Source: Arthrobacter echini (GTDB lineage Bacteria > Actinomycetota > Actinomycetes > Actinomycetales > Micrococcaceae). Taken from it: a DNA stretch of 64,000 nucleotides. The DNA lies in the NCBI RefSeq assembly GCF_004803505.1, contig NZ_SSWH01000011.1, positions 28,026 through 92,025 of the forward strand. Reading direction: 5' to 3'. The position numbers and the translations under genes are program-made. Under the pieces are notes generated by a model, which was not told the DNA's origin, made no database searches, and saw only the letters and a program-made list of their open reading frames with translations. Shown here one piece after another: positions 18,667-29,410 of this stretch. Positions within the stretch are counted from its first letter, which is position 1. Each line of letters starts with the position of its first letter.

Positions 18667-20355
18667 TCAGGCGTCGACGACGATCGCCGTGACCACCGGC
18701 TGGCGATTGTAGAACCGGCGCATCCAGGTGGCCGTGGCCCGCTCGATGATCTCCTCCGGATCCTGCTTGCGGCCGCCCTGGCGATTCGAGGACGCATCCC
18801 GCAGCGCCTTCTCGACGGCGGCACCGGCCTTATCCAGATCCTCGTTCGAGCAGGAGAAGCCCTTGGTGAAGAACTCGGGCGGCTCGACGATGTCCCCGTT
18901 GTCAGGATCGATGATCGCCAGGACCGTGACCACGCCCTCCTCCGCCAGGCGGCGGCGCTCGCGCAGATCCTCCTCGGTGATGCCACCCACGCTGTCGCCG
19001 TCGACGAACACGAGACCGGCATCCACCTTGCCCGAGAGCGTCGCGCGCCCGCGGGCCAGATCCACGGTCACGCCGTCCTGGGCGATGACCACGTTGCGCG
19101 GATCGACGCCGGTGGAGACGGCGATCTCCGAGTTGGCGCGCAGGTGCCGCCACTCGCCGTGCACGGGCATCACGTTGCGGGGCTTGACGATGTTGTAGCA
19201 GTATGCAAGCTCGCCAGCGCTGGCATGCCCGGAGACGTGCACCTTCGCGTTGCCCTTGTGCACCACGTTCGCACCGATCTCGGTCAGCGCATTGATGATG
19301 CCGTAGATGGCATTCTCGTTGCCGGGGATCAGCGAACTGGCCAGCAGCACCGTGTCGCCCTCGGCGATCCGGATGGCATGGTCCTTGTTCGCCATCCGGG
19401 ACAGGGCTGCCATCGGCTCACCCTGCGAGCCGGTGCAGATGAGGACCACCTTGTGGTCGTCGCTGCGCTCGAGCTTCCTGAAATCGACGAGGAGTCCCTG
19501 CGGGATGTTCAGGTAGCCCAGGTCCGCGGCGATGGTCATGTTGCGCACCATCGACCGCCCCACGAACGCGACCTTGCGCTTGTGCCGGTGCGCGGTGTCG
19601 ATGATCTGCTGGATGCGGTGGATGTGGCTCGCGAAGCTCGAGACGATGATGCGGCGCGGAGCCGTACGGAACACGGCGTCGATGGCCGGGGCCAGGTCCT
19701 TCTCCGAGGTGGTGAAACCCGGGACATCCGCGTTCGTCGAGTCCGTGAGGAACAGGTCCACACCCTCTGCGCCGAGACGTGCGAAGGCACCGAGGTCGGT
19801 GATGCGCCGGTCCAGGGGGAACTGGTCCATCTTGAAGTCGCCCGTGTGCAGCACCATGCCGGCCGCGGTGCGGATGGCGACGGCGAGGCTGTCGGGGATG
19901 GAGTGGTTGACGGCGACGAACTCCAGGTCGAAGCCCTCGATGGTGCGCCGGTCGCCCTCCTTGACCTGGATGGTCTTCGGCGTGATGCGGTGCTCCTTGA
20001 GCTTCGCCTCGATGAACGCCAGCGTGAGCCGCGATCCGATCAGGGGGATGTCCGCGCGTTCCCTCAGGAGATAGGGGATGCCCCCGATGTGATCCTCGTG
20101 ACCGTGGGTCAGGACCACGGCGACGACGTCGTCGAGGCGCTCGCGGATGTAGGAGAAATCGGGGAGGATGACGTTGATGCCGGGCTGGTGGTCCTCGGGG
20201 AACAGGACGCCGCAATCGACGATCAGCAATTTGCCGTCGAATTCGAAGACGGTCATGTTTCTGCCGATCTCACCGATCCCACCGAGTGCGACGATGCGCA
20301 TGGCTCCCTTGGCCAGTTCCCGTGGTGCTTTCAGTGCAGCAGGTCGTTTATTCAC
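18667..20355 (-). CDS. rnj: ribonuclease J
   Basis: A 562-residue metallo-beta-lactamase/beta-CASP ribonuclease for mRNA decay and rRNA maturation. The zinc motif HGHEDHIGG (about residues 80-88), CGVLFPEDHQPG, HTGDFKMDQ, TDSTNAD and beta-CASP elements (SSFASHIHR, GNAKVHVSGHAS, HGEWRHL) are all present, followed by the dimerising C-terminal domain. The GTG at 20355 gives VNKRPAALKAPRELAKGAM before the conserved RIVALGGIGEIGRN; an internal ATG (MRIVALGG) is possible. Divergent from guaB. Confidence 0.95.
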   Translation of the reverse strand: MNKRPAALKAPRELAKGAMRIVALGGIGEIGRNMTVFEFDGKLLIVDCGVLFPEDHQPGINVILPDFSYIRERLDDVVAVVLTHGHEDHIGGIPYLLRERADIPLIGSRLTLAFIEAKLKEHRITPKTIQVKEGDRRTIEGFDLEFVAVNHSIPDSLAVAIRTAAGMVLHTGDFKMDQFPLDRRITDLGAFARLGAEGVDLFLTDSTNADVPGFTTSEKDLAPAIDAVFRTAPRRIIVSSFASHIHRIQQIIDTAHRHKRKVAFVGRSMVRNMTIAADLGYLNIPQGLLVDFRKLERSDDHKVVLICTGSQGEPMAALSRMANKDHAIRIAEGDTVLLASSLIPGNENAIYGIINALTEIGANVVHKGNAKVHVSGHASAGELAYCYNIVKPRNVMPVHGEWRHLRANSEIAVSTGVDPRNVVIAQDGVTVDLARGRATLSGKVDAGLVFVDGDSVGGITEEDLRERRRLAEEGVVTVLAIIDPDNGDIVEPPEFFTKGFSCSNEDLDKAGAAVEKALRDASSNRQGGRKQDPEEIIERATATWMRRFYNRQPVVTAIVVDA

Positions 20356-22174
<1,819 letters not shown>

Positions 22175-22222
22175 TCATCCCCGCACGCTCGTGAGACACG
22201 TCCTCGTACAAGGAGGTGTGCC

Positions 22223-24052
22223 ATGAGCGGACTCACCCAACCCGAGGCCACCGCCCGCCGCAAGCTCCGGCTCCGCCCGTACGCACACGCCGTCGGGCAG
22301 GTGCTCTCGGTCAGCGCCAAGGCGTCGCCGGGCGCGGTCGCCATGAAGATCGGCGGCTCCCTCATCTCCGCGGTGCTGCCCCTGGTGACCACGTACTTCG
22401 CGGCCCTCACGACGACGGCGCTCGCGAACGCCTATGCGGGTGAGGCCGACGCCGGACGGTCGGCCATCGTCTACGTGGTCATCACCGTGGTCCTGGGACT
22501 GCTGTGGGGAGCCTTCACGAGCGTGGACCGCTACATCCAGCAGGTGCTGAGCTTCCGGGTCGGCGCCATCGTCGGGGACCGCATGTACGAGCGCTTCCTG
22601 GCGCTGGAGTTCTGGCGCTACGACGACAAGGAGACCGTTGATCTCTACGACCGCGCGCGCCGCTTCTCGGACTCCTACGCGCGGGTGCTGGATCGGATCG
22701 CGGCGATCTTCACGCAACTGGTGTCCGTGGTCCTCGCGATCGGAGCCCTGCTCCTGGTCAGCTGGTGGATCGCGCTGATCGTCCTGGTGGCGATCATCCC
22801 CAGCGTCTACCTGCAGTTCAAGCTCTCCCGCGAGCAGATAGCGCACTGGAACACCCAGGTCGATTCCCGCAGGCAGCGGCGCATGATCGAGGCGAATCTC
22901 ATGAAGCCGCAGAACATCGCCGAGATGCGCCTCTACGGGATCGTCCGGTATCTGATGAATCTGCGCTCCAAGCTGCGCGACGTCGACGAGAAGCGCCGGC
23001 TCGACTTCCAGAAGCGCTACATCCCCAAGCAGCTCCTGGCCGACGCACTGCAGTACGGCGCCCAGCTGCTCGCTCTCGTGTGGGTCGTGGGCCAGATCGT
23101 CGCGCGGGCGCAACCGGTGGGCCAGTTCCTCTACATCCAGCAGATCGTCAGCCGGGCGCTGACCACGGCGAACAGTCTCGTCTCGTCCCTGAGCTCCATC
23201 GACGAGGACCTGGCCAATCTCAAGGACTACGAGCAGTTCATGGAATTCCCGCTGTCCACCACCGCCACGGGCCGGCTGGACGGCGCGCCGTCCGCCGTCG
23301 AGCTCCGTGACATCCACTTCACCTACACCGGTTCCGAGGCGGAAGTGCTCAAGGGGATCTCGATGGCGTTCGAGCGGGGCACGCACGTGGCGATCGTCGG
23401 GGAGAACGGCGCGGGGAAGTCCACCCTCGTGCGGATCCTCGCGGGGCTCTACCAGCCCAGCGAGGGAGCGGTGCTGCTCGACGGCCGCGATCTGCGCGGG
23501 ATCCGCATCGACGACTGGCACGAGCACCTGGCGGTGATGTCCCAGGACTTCCTGCGCTACGAGTTCGCGACCGCCGCGAACAACATCTACTTCGGCGACG
23601 TGCACGGGCCCCGCGACGACGACCGCATCCGCGAGGCCGCCCGGAATGCGGAGGCCGCCGAGTTCATCGAGAAGCTGCCCAGCGGGTTCGAGAACTACGT
23701 CAGCAACTGGATGGAGGATCCGCGCGGCCGGAAGGGCAGCGGGCTCTCCGGCGGGCAGTGGCAGCGCCTGGCCATGGCACGGAACCTCTACCGGAATGCG
23801 CCGTTCATCGTCATGGACGAGCCGACGTCGGCCATCGACGCCCTTGCGGAGAACCGGATCTTCTCGCAGCTCTTCGCGGACCGCTCGAGGACCATCGTCG
23901 CGATCAGTCACCGGCTCGCCACGATCGAGAAGGCGGACATCGTGTACATGCTGGAGAACGGCAGGATCGTCGAATCGGGTACGCACCGCGAGCTCGTCGC
24001 ACTGCGGGGACGGTACTACCGCATGTTCGAGAGCCAGTTGCCGGAGGCCTGA
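22223..24052 (+). CDS. ABC exporter, fused permease and ATPase
   Basis: A 609-residue half-transporter with an N-terminal six-helix membrane domain (about residues 40-330) and a C-terminal ATPase. Walker A GENGAGKST (about 393), signature LSGGQWQRLAMAR (about 507), Walker B FIVMDEPTSA and H-loop AISHRLAT are intact, so a homodimer could work. GGAGGTG precedes the ATG. It sits 48 bases after guaB and 85 bases before guaB3. Substrate unknown. Confidence 0.9.
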   Translation: MSGLTQPEATARRKLRLRPYAHAVGQVLSVSAKASPGAVAMKIGGSLISAVLPLVTTYFAALTTTALANAYAGEADAGRSAIVYVVITVVLGLLWGAFTSVDRYIQQVLSFRVGAIVGDRMYERFLALEFWRYDDKETVDLYDRARRFSDSYARVLDRIAAIFTQLVSVVLAIGALLLVSWWIALIVLVAIIPSVYLQFKLSREQIAHWNTQVDSRRQRRMIEANLMKPQNIAEMRLYGIVRYLMNLRSKLRDVDEKRRLDFQKRYIPKQLLADALQYGAQLLALVWVVGQIVARAQPVGQFLYIQQIVSRALTTANSLVSSLSSIDEDLANLKDYEQFMEFPLSTTATGRLDGAPSAVELRDIHFTYTGSEAEVLKGISMAFERGTHVAIVGENGAGKSTLVRILAGLYQPSEGAVLLDGRDLRGIRIDDWHEHLAVMSQDFLRYEFATAANNIYFGDVHGPRDDDRIREAARNAEAAEFIEKLPSGFENYVSNWMEDPRGRKGSGLSGGQWQRLAMARNLYRNAPFIVMDEPTSAIDALAENRIFSQLFADRSRTIVAISHRLATIEKADIVYMLENGRIVESGTHRELVALRGRYYRMFESQLPEA

Positions 24053-24125
24053 GCGGGATCGGGCCGGTAAGCCGGGCCCGCTGCCTCCACCGCAGCCGCC
24101 GCCGATGCGGCACCCGGCGCTGGGC

Positions 24126-24131
24126 TAATCT
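24126..24131 (+). promoter_or_regulatory. leaderless -10 box of guaB3
   Basis: TAATCT ends six bases before the GTG at 24138; a GGAG is present but too close to the start to act as a ribosome-binding site. Confidence 0.5.
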
Positions 24132-24137
24132 GGAGCA

Positions 24138-25277
24138 GTGACTTACGAGATCGAGATCGGCCTGGCCAAGCGCGGGCGCAGGGCATATTCGCTGGACGAC
24201 GTGGCGGTGGTCCCGTCCCGGCGCACCCGCGATCCGCGCGACGTCTCGGTGTCCTGGCAGATCGACGCCTACCAGTTCGAGATGCCGGTCATTGCAGCTC
24301 CCATGGATTCGGTGATGTCCCCGGCCACGGCGATCGCCCTGGGCAGGCTCGGGGGGCTGGGTGTGCTGAATCTCGAGGGGCTGTGGACCCGCTACGAGGA
24401 CCCCCAGCCCGTCCTGGACGAGATCGCGGACCTGGGTACCGAGAACTTCAGCCCGGCGGCGACGCGTCGCCTGCAGGAGATCTACGAGGCGCCCATCCGG
24501 GCCGAGCTCATCACGAGCCGCCTCGCGGAGATCCGCGAGGCCGGAGTGACGGTCGCCGGCTCGCTCACCCCGCAGCGCACCCAGCAGTTCTACCGCACGG
24601 TCCTCGCCGCCGGCGTGGACATCTTCGTGATCCGCGGCACCACTGTCTCCGCGGAGCACGTGTCCAGGAACGAGGAGCCCCTGGACCTGAAGACGTTCAT
24701 CTACGAGCTCGACGTCCCCGTGATCGTCGGCGGGGCCGCCGGATACACGCCCGCACTGCACCTGATGCGCACGGGCGCGGCCGGCGTCCTTGTCGGGTTC
24801 GGGGGAGGAGCGACGACGACGACCCGCAGGGCGCTCGGCATCCACTCGCCACTGGCCTCGGCCATCGCCGACGTCGCAGGAGCCCGCCGGGACTACCTGG
24901 ACGAATCCGGGGGGCGCTACGTCCATGTCATCGCCGACGGCGGCATGGGCGCCAGTGGGGACATCGTCAAAGCCATCGCCATGGGCGCCGACGCCGTCAT
25001 GCTCGGCTCGGCCCTGGCGCGCGCCGAGGAGGCGCCCGGCAGGGGCTGGCACTGGGGCCAGGAGGCCCACCACGGGGAGCTGCCGCGCGGCGACCGCGTC
25101 GATGTCGGTTCGGTCGGTCCGCTGCAGGAGGTCCTCTGGGGTCCGTCCCACCACACCAACGGCACCTCCAATCTCGTCGGAGCACTCCGCCGTGCGATGG
25201 CCACCGCTGGCTACTCCGACCTCAAGGAGTTCCAGCGGGTCGAAGTGGTCCTCTCGCCCTACGCCTCGCTCGACTGA
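24138..25277 (+). CDS. guaB3: GuaB3 family IMP dehydrogenase-related protein
   Basis: A 379-residue TIM-barrel protein of the IMPDH/GMP reductase family without CBS domains. AYSLDDVAVVPSRRTRDP and PVIAAPMDSVMSPA align with the IMPDH N terminus, and HVIADGGMGASGDIVKAIAMGADAVM with its phosphate-binding region. At the place of the catalytic Cys loop it reads VGFGGGATTTT (about residues 217-228) with no cysteine, so classical IMPDH or GMPR chemistry through a Cys adduct looks impossible. Members from cyanobacteria have been reported as GMP reductases; whether that holds for this cysteine-less actinobacterial branch is open. Confidence 0.92.
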   Translation: MTYEIEIGLAKRGRRAYSLDDVAVVPSRRTRDPRDVSVSWQIDAYQFEMPVIAAPMDSVMSPATAIALGRLGGLGVLNLEGLWTRYEDPQPVLDEIADLGTENFSPAATRRLQEIYEAPIRAELITSRLAEIREAGVTVAGSLTPQRTQQFYRTVLAAGVDIFVIRGTTVSAEHVSRNEEPLDLKTFIYELDVPVIVGGAAGYTPALHLMRTGAAGVLVGFGGGATTTTRRALGIHSPLASAIADVAGARRDYLDESGGRYVHVIADGGMGASGDIVKAIAMGADAVMLGSALARAEEAPGRGWHWGQEAHHGELPRGDRVDVGSVGPLQEVLWGPSHHTNGTSNLVGALRRAMATAGYSDLKEFQRVEVVLSPYASLD

Positions 25278-25332
25278 CCGGCCGGCCGAATCAGCTCGAG
25301 GGACCCGAGGAACCTGCTTCGAAAGGTACACA

Positions 25333-25824
25333 GTGAGTGATTCGTTCCCCGAGCGTTACGACGTCGAGATCACCACCCCGGATCTCGTGATCCTGGAGAT
25401 GGAGGCGGACTCCAGGAAGGACGCCGCCGCCCAGCTCGCGGGGCGACTCCACCGGGCCGGGCGTATCTCCGACCTCGACGGGTTCCTCGGCCAGGTCAAC
25501 GCACGCGAGCACCAGCTGGCCACGGGACTGCCCGGGGGCGTCGGTCTGCCGCACGCGCGCAGCGAGTACGTGAACCGGACCTCGATCGCCGTGGGGGTGA
25601 CCCGCTTCGGCTACAGCATCGACTTCGGCGCCGTGGACGGACCGGCCACCCTCGTGCTCCTGATGGCCACGCCGGCCCAGTCCTTCTCCGAGCACCTCGA
25701 AGTGCTGGCCACCACCGCCCGCAGCCTCTTCAAGGAGAACTTCCGCGAGTCCCTGCGCCGGGCGCACGACGCCGAGGTGATCGCCGAGCTGATCAATTCC
25801 TCCCTGGTGTTCTTCGACCACTAG
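25333..25824 (+). CDS. PTS EIIA component, fructose/mannitol type
   Basis: A 163-residue single-domain EIIA of the PTS IIA-2 family. The phospho-accepting histidine is His74 in GVGLPHARS. Start is the GTG at 25333 (VSDSFPERYDVEITTPDLV) with GAAAGG upstream. No EIIB, EIIC, HPr or EI genes are adjacent, so it is an orphan IIA that may serve a distant EIIBC or act in regulation. Convergent with the ABC exporter pair. Confidence 0.88.
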   Translation: MSDSFPERYDVEITTPDLVILEMEADSRKDAAAQLAGRLHRAGRISDLDGFLGQVNAREHQLATGLPGGVGLPHARSEYVNRTSIAVGVTRFGYSIDFGAVDGPATLVLLMATPAQSFSEHLEVLATTARSLFKENFRESLRRAHDAEVIAELINSSLVFFDH

Positions 25825-25891
25825 ACCACTGGACCGGTAGTCCAGCGGCGCTGCAGCCCGGCGGGGAGTTCACTCGGTCAGTTGCCTGCGT

Positions 25892-27637
25892 TCACTCGCT
25901 CCGCCACGAGTTCCACAGCGAGGCGTACGCTCCGTCCAGAAGGATCAGCTCCTCGTGGGAGCCGAGTTCGATGATGCGGCCGTGCTCCACGACGGCCACC
26001 CGGTCGGCGTCGTGCGCCGTGTGCAGGCGGTGGGCGATCGCGACGACGGTCCGGCCCTCCAGCACCGCGTTCAGCGAACGCTCGAGGTCCCGGGCGGCCT
26101 GCGGATCGATCAGGGACGTGGCCTCGTCGAGCACCAGCGTGTGCGGATCGGCGAGGATCAGCCGTGCCAGGGCGAGCTCCTGGGCCTGGGCAGGGGTCAG
26201 TTCGTGGGCGCCGGAGCCGACCTCCGTCCCCATCCCCTCGGGCAGCTGCTTGACCCAGTCGAGCGCACCGACGCTGCGCAGCGCATCCTCGATCTCGGCG
26301 TCGGCCGCATCGGCGCGGCCCAGGCGTACGTTGTCCGAGACCGATCCCACGAACACGTGGTGCTCCTGCGTGACGAGAGCCACCTCGCGGCGCAGGTCGT
26401 CGAGCGGGCGGTCCACGAGGGGCACGCCTCCCACCGTGACGGTGCCCGACGTCGGCGGGTGGATCCCCGCGATCAGGCGCCCCAGTGTGGACTTCCCGGC
26501 ACCCGAGGGGCCGACGACGGCGAGGCGTTCCCCGCGCACCAGGGTCAGATCGACGCCGTGCAGCACAGTGTGACCCGGGCGGTAGGCGTAGCTGGCGCCG
26601 GCGACCACGATGTCGTCGTCGGCCGGCTCCGCCGCCGTGGCCGTGCGGTCCGGTTCCACGTCCTTGATGCCGACGATCCTGGCGAGTGACGCGGCACCGA
26701 CCTGGATCTCGTCGGTCCACATGATGAGCAGATCCACCGGATCGATCAGTCGCACTGCGAACAGTGCCACGGTGGCGACCGCACCCGGGGTGACGATGCC
26801 CTGGCCCGCGAGCCACCCGCCCCACAGCAGCACTCCGGCAGCGGGCAGCCAGAAGGCGATGTCCGCAGCCGGGAAGAGGATGGACCGCAGCCACAGCGTG
26901 TAGCGCTCCGCCTGGAAACTCTTGGTGAGGGCGGCGTCGATCTCCTCGCGGCGCAGCGCACCGAGGCCGAGCGCATCCACGGTCCGCGCACCCTCGATGG
27001 TCTCGGTGATGGCTCCGTTGACCACGGCGTACGTCTCGCGCTCGCGCATGTAGCCCCGGGCGCTGCGCGCGAGGTACCAGCGCGTCACCGCCCACAGCAG
27101 CGGAAGGCCCACGAGCAGGGCCAGGGACAGGACGGGAGAGGTGACGACGGCGATCCCCAGGGTGAGGAGGATGGTCACCACCGACACGACGACCTGCGGG
27201 ACGCCGAAGCGCACGGTGTGGGACACGGCGTCGATGTCGTTCGTGGTGCGGGCCACGAGATCGCCCGTCCCGGCCTTCTCCACGGTGGACAGCGGAAGCG
27301 CCGTCACGTCCCGCATGAAGTCCTCGCGCAGTTGCGCGAAGACGCGCTCACCGAAGACCATGCCCGAACGGACCGCGTAGCGCCGGAGCACCGCCTGCAC
27401 CAGGAGGAAGCCGAGCATGCCCAGCGACACGAGCGCGACGAACGTCATGGTGGTGCCCGCGGAGAGGGCGTCGATGAGGGTTCCGAGCAGCAGCGGACCG
27501 GCGAGCCCCGCCACGGCCGAGCCGATGTACAGGGCGATGACGACGCCGAGGCCGCGCCGGTGATGGCGGATCAGCCGGGCGGCCTCGCCGCGCACCGATC
27601 GCGCGTCCGCGACGGGAAGCGCGGTGGTACTACTCAC
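25892..27637 (-). CDS. ABC exporter half-transporter, degenerate signature motif
   Basis: 581 residues: six-helix membrane domain (about 25-320) then an ATPase. Walker A GPSGAGKST (about residue 375) and Walker B HTLVLDEATSLID are canonical, but the signature, normally LSGGQ, reads LTPAQAQELALAR (about residue 478). Its start overlaps the 3' end of the upstream half-transporter by 8 bases. The partner has the mirror-image defects, so the two should form a heterodimer with one competent ATP site: this protein's Walker A/B with the partner's signature. Substrate unknown. Confidence 0.9.
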   Translation of the reverse strand: MSSTTALPVADARSVRGEAARLIRHHRRGLGVVIALYIGSAVAGLAGPLLLGTLIDALSAGTTMTFVALVSLGMLGFLLVQAVLRRYAVRSGMVFGERVFAQLREDFMRDVTALPLSTVEKAGTGDLVARTTNDIDAVSHTVRFGVPQVVVSVVTILLTLGIAVVTSPVLSLALLVGLPLLWAVTRWYLARSARGYMRERETYAVVNGAITETIEGARTVDALGLGALRREEIDAALTKSFQAERYTLWLRSILFPAADIAFWLPAAGVLLWGGWLAGQGIVTPGAVATVALFAVRLIDPVDLLIMWTDEIQVGAASLARIVGIKDVEPDRTATAAEPADDDIVVAGASYAYRPGHTVLHGVDLTLVRGERLAVVGPSGAGKSTLGRLIAGIHPPTSGTVTVGGVPLVDRPLDDLRREVALVTQEHHVFVGSVSDNVRLGRADAADAEIEDALRSVGALDWVKQLPEGMGTEVGSGAHELTPAQAQELALARLILADPHTLVLDEATSLIDPQAARDLERSLNAVLEGRTVVAIAHRLHTAHDADRVAVVEHGRIIELGSHEELILLDGAYASLWNSWRSE

Positions 27638-29357
27638 TGCGGATCACCACGTCCCGGTAGGCGGCACTGCTTTCCATGAGCTCCTGATGACTGCCCTGGG
27701 CGCTCACCAGTCCGTCCTCGAGGAACACCACGGTGTCCATGGTCCTCAGGAGCAGGGGGCTCGCCGTGACGATCGCGGTGGTCAGCCCCGGGCGCGTCCG
27801 CACGGAGGGCAGACGGGAGGCGATGCGCTGTTCGGTGTGCGCGTCGACGGCACTGGTCGGTTCGACCAGGAGGAGATTCTCCGCGTCCGTGAGATAGGCA
27901 CGGGCCAGGACGAGGCGCTGGCGCTGGCCGCCCGAGAAGCTCCTCCCGCGCTCGGTGGCCTCGTGGTCGAGGCCGCCCTCCAGGCCGTCCAGGATGTCCA
28001 GGGCGCTGGCCGCGTCGAGGGCTGCGAGGATCGCGCCGTCGTCGTGCTGCGCGTGCGGGTCGAGCTGGCGCCGCAGTGGGCCGCTGAAGAGCTGCGGGGC
28101 CGCCTCGCTCACCACGATGCGGTCGCGGATGTCGGCCAGGGACACGTGGCGCAGGTCCGCAGACCCCCAGCGGACCGCGGGCGCACCGGGTCCGTCCTCG
28201 AAGCGGCCGAGACGCGTGAGGACCTCGGCCGATTCCGCGGGTTCGCCGGAGACCACCGCGGTCAGGAGTCCGGGTCCGACAACGAGGCCGGAGCGTTCGT
28301 CGACCAGCGGAGAGCCGATCGGCGGAGCGGGGACCGGAGCCGTGCTCTCCGCGACGTTCGCGTCGACGGAGAGGACCGCGATGACCTTGCGGGCGCCGAC
28401 ATGGGCGCGGATGAAGCGAGCCACCGAGTCCGCGGCCGCCCGGATGGGCGTCATGAGGAAGATGGAGAAGCCGTACAGGGCCACGAGCTCACCGGGTGTG
28501 ATCTCCTCCGCGATGACCAGCGAGGCTCCCACCCAGGTGAACACCACACTGAAGGTCCCGGCGACGAAGACCTGCGAGGCCTCCAGATCGGCGAGGGAGC
28601 GTGCCACCCGCATGCCGGAGTCGCGTGTCGCCGCGGACTTCACGCGATAGCGGTCCACGAAGATGTGCTCCCCGCCGATGCCGCGCAGCACGCGCAGCCC
28701 GGCCACGGTGTCAGCGCCGACCGCCGTCATGGTCCCTGCGGCCTCGCGCTGCTCGCGCTGGCGCGTCTGCAGGGGCCGCACCACGAAGAGCAGGAGGGCA
28801 CAGCACACGGGGACGCCGATGAGCACCACGACGCCGAGCACGGGCGAGGTCTGCCAGATGAGCACCGTCACCACGCCCCATGCGACCGCAGCTCCGGCCA
28901 GGCGTGTCAGGACCTCGTAGACCTCCCCGATCCGGAACGCATCCGACGCCGCCGTGGAGACCACCTCGCCCGTGGAAAGGGCCGTGGGCAGCGCGTCCCC
29001 GGTCCTGCTGATCTTGTGGCCCACGAGCCGGACGGAGCGGAAGGCGGCCTGCAGCCAGCTGCTCACCCCCGCCCGGTGCGTGGCGGTGTCGGAGGCCGCC
29101 TGCACGATCATGAGTCCGAGCAGGGCGAGGGTCCAGGCGAGCAGGGCGGGGAAGTCCTGGCCGATGACGCCGTCGTCGATGGCCCGTCCCAGCACGAAGG
29201 GCATGACGGCCTGGGAGGCCATCCAGACGGAACCGAGCACGATTCCCGCCACGAGCGTCGCCTTCTGCAGGCTCCCGAGCCACACCAGATAGCGCGCCGG
29301 GGACCGCAGGTCCGGCGCGCTGATGAGGGGGTACGGAAAGGAACGCACGAGGACCAA
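27630..29357 (-). CDS. ABC exporter half-transporter, degenerate Walker A
   Basis: 575 residues, membrane domain then ATPase domain. The P-loop position reads TAVVSGEPAESAEVL (about residues 360-375) with no GxxGxGKS/T, so it cannot bind nucleotide normally, and Walker B is LLLVEPTSAVD, lacking the usual Asp before Glu. The signature SFSGGQRQRLVLARAY (about residue 470) is perfect. GTG start. First gene of the pair; translationally coupled to the partner. It fits the regulatory half of a heterodimeric exporter. Confidence 0.9.
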   Translation of the reverse strand: MVLVRSFPYPLISAPDLRSPARYLVWLGSLQKATLVAGIVLGSVWMASQAVMPFVLGRAIDDGVIGQDFPALLAWTLALLGLMIVQAASDTATHRAGVSSWLQAAFRSVRLVGHKISRTGDALPTALSTGEVVSTAASDAFRIGEVYEVLTRLAGAAVAWGVVTVLIWQTSPVLGVVVLIGVPVCCALLLFVVRPLQTRQREQREAAGTMTAVGADTVAGLRVLRGIGGEHIFVDRYRVKSAATRDSGMRVARSLADLEASQVFVAGTFSVVFTWVGASLVIAEEITPGELVALYGFSIFLMTPIRAAADSVARFIRAHVGARKVIAVLSVDANVAESTAPVPAPPIGSPLVDERSGLVVGPGLLTAVVSGEPAESAEVLTRLGRFEDGPGAPAVRWGSADLRHVSLADIRDRIVVSEAAPQLFSGPLRRQLDPHAQHDDGAILAALDAASALDILDGLEGGLDHEATERGRSFSGGQRQRLVLARAYLTDAENLLLVEPTSAVDAHTEQRIASRLPSVRTRPGLTTAIVTASPLLLRTMDTVVFLEDGLVSAQGSHQELMESSAAYRDVVIRSE

Positions 29358-29398
29358 TCGTAGACCTCCGCCATTCGCTGTTCTACAGCCGCACGAAG

Positions 29399-29404
29399 TA
29401 CCGT
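29399..29404 (+). promoter_or_regulatory. leaderless -10 box of the SURF1 gene
   Basis: TACCGT ends six bases before the GTG at 29411. Confidence 0.4.
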
Positions 29405-29410
29405 TGAAGG

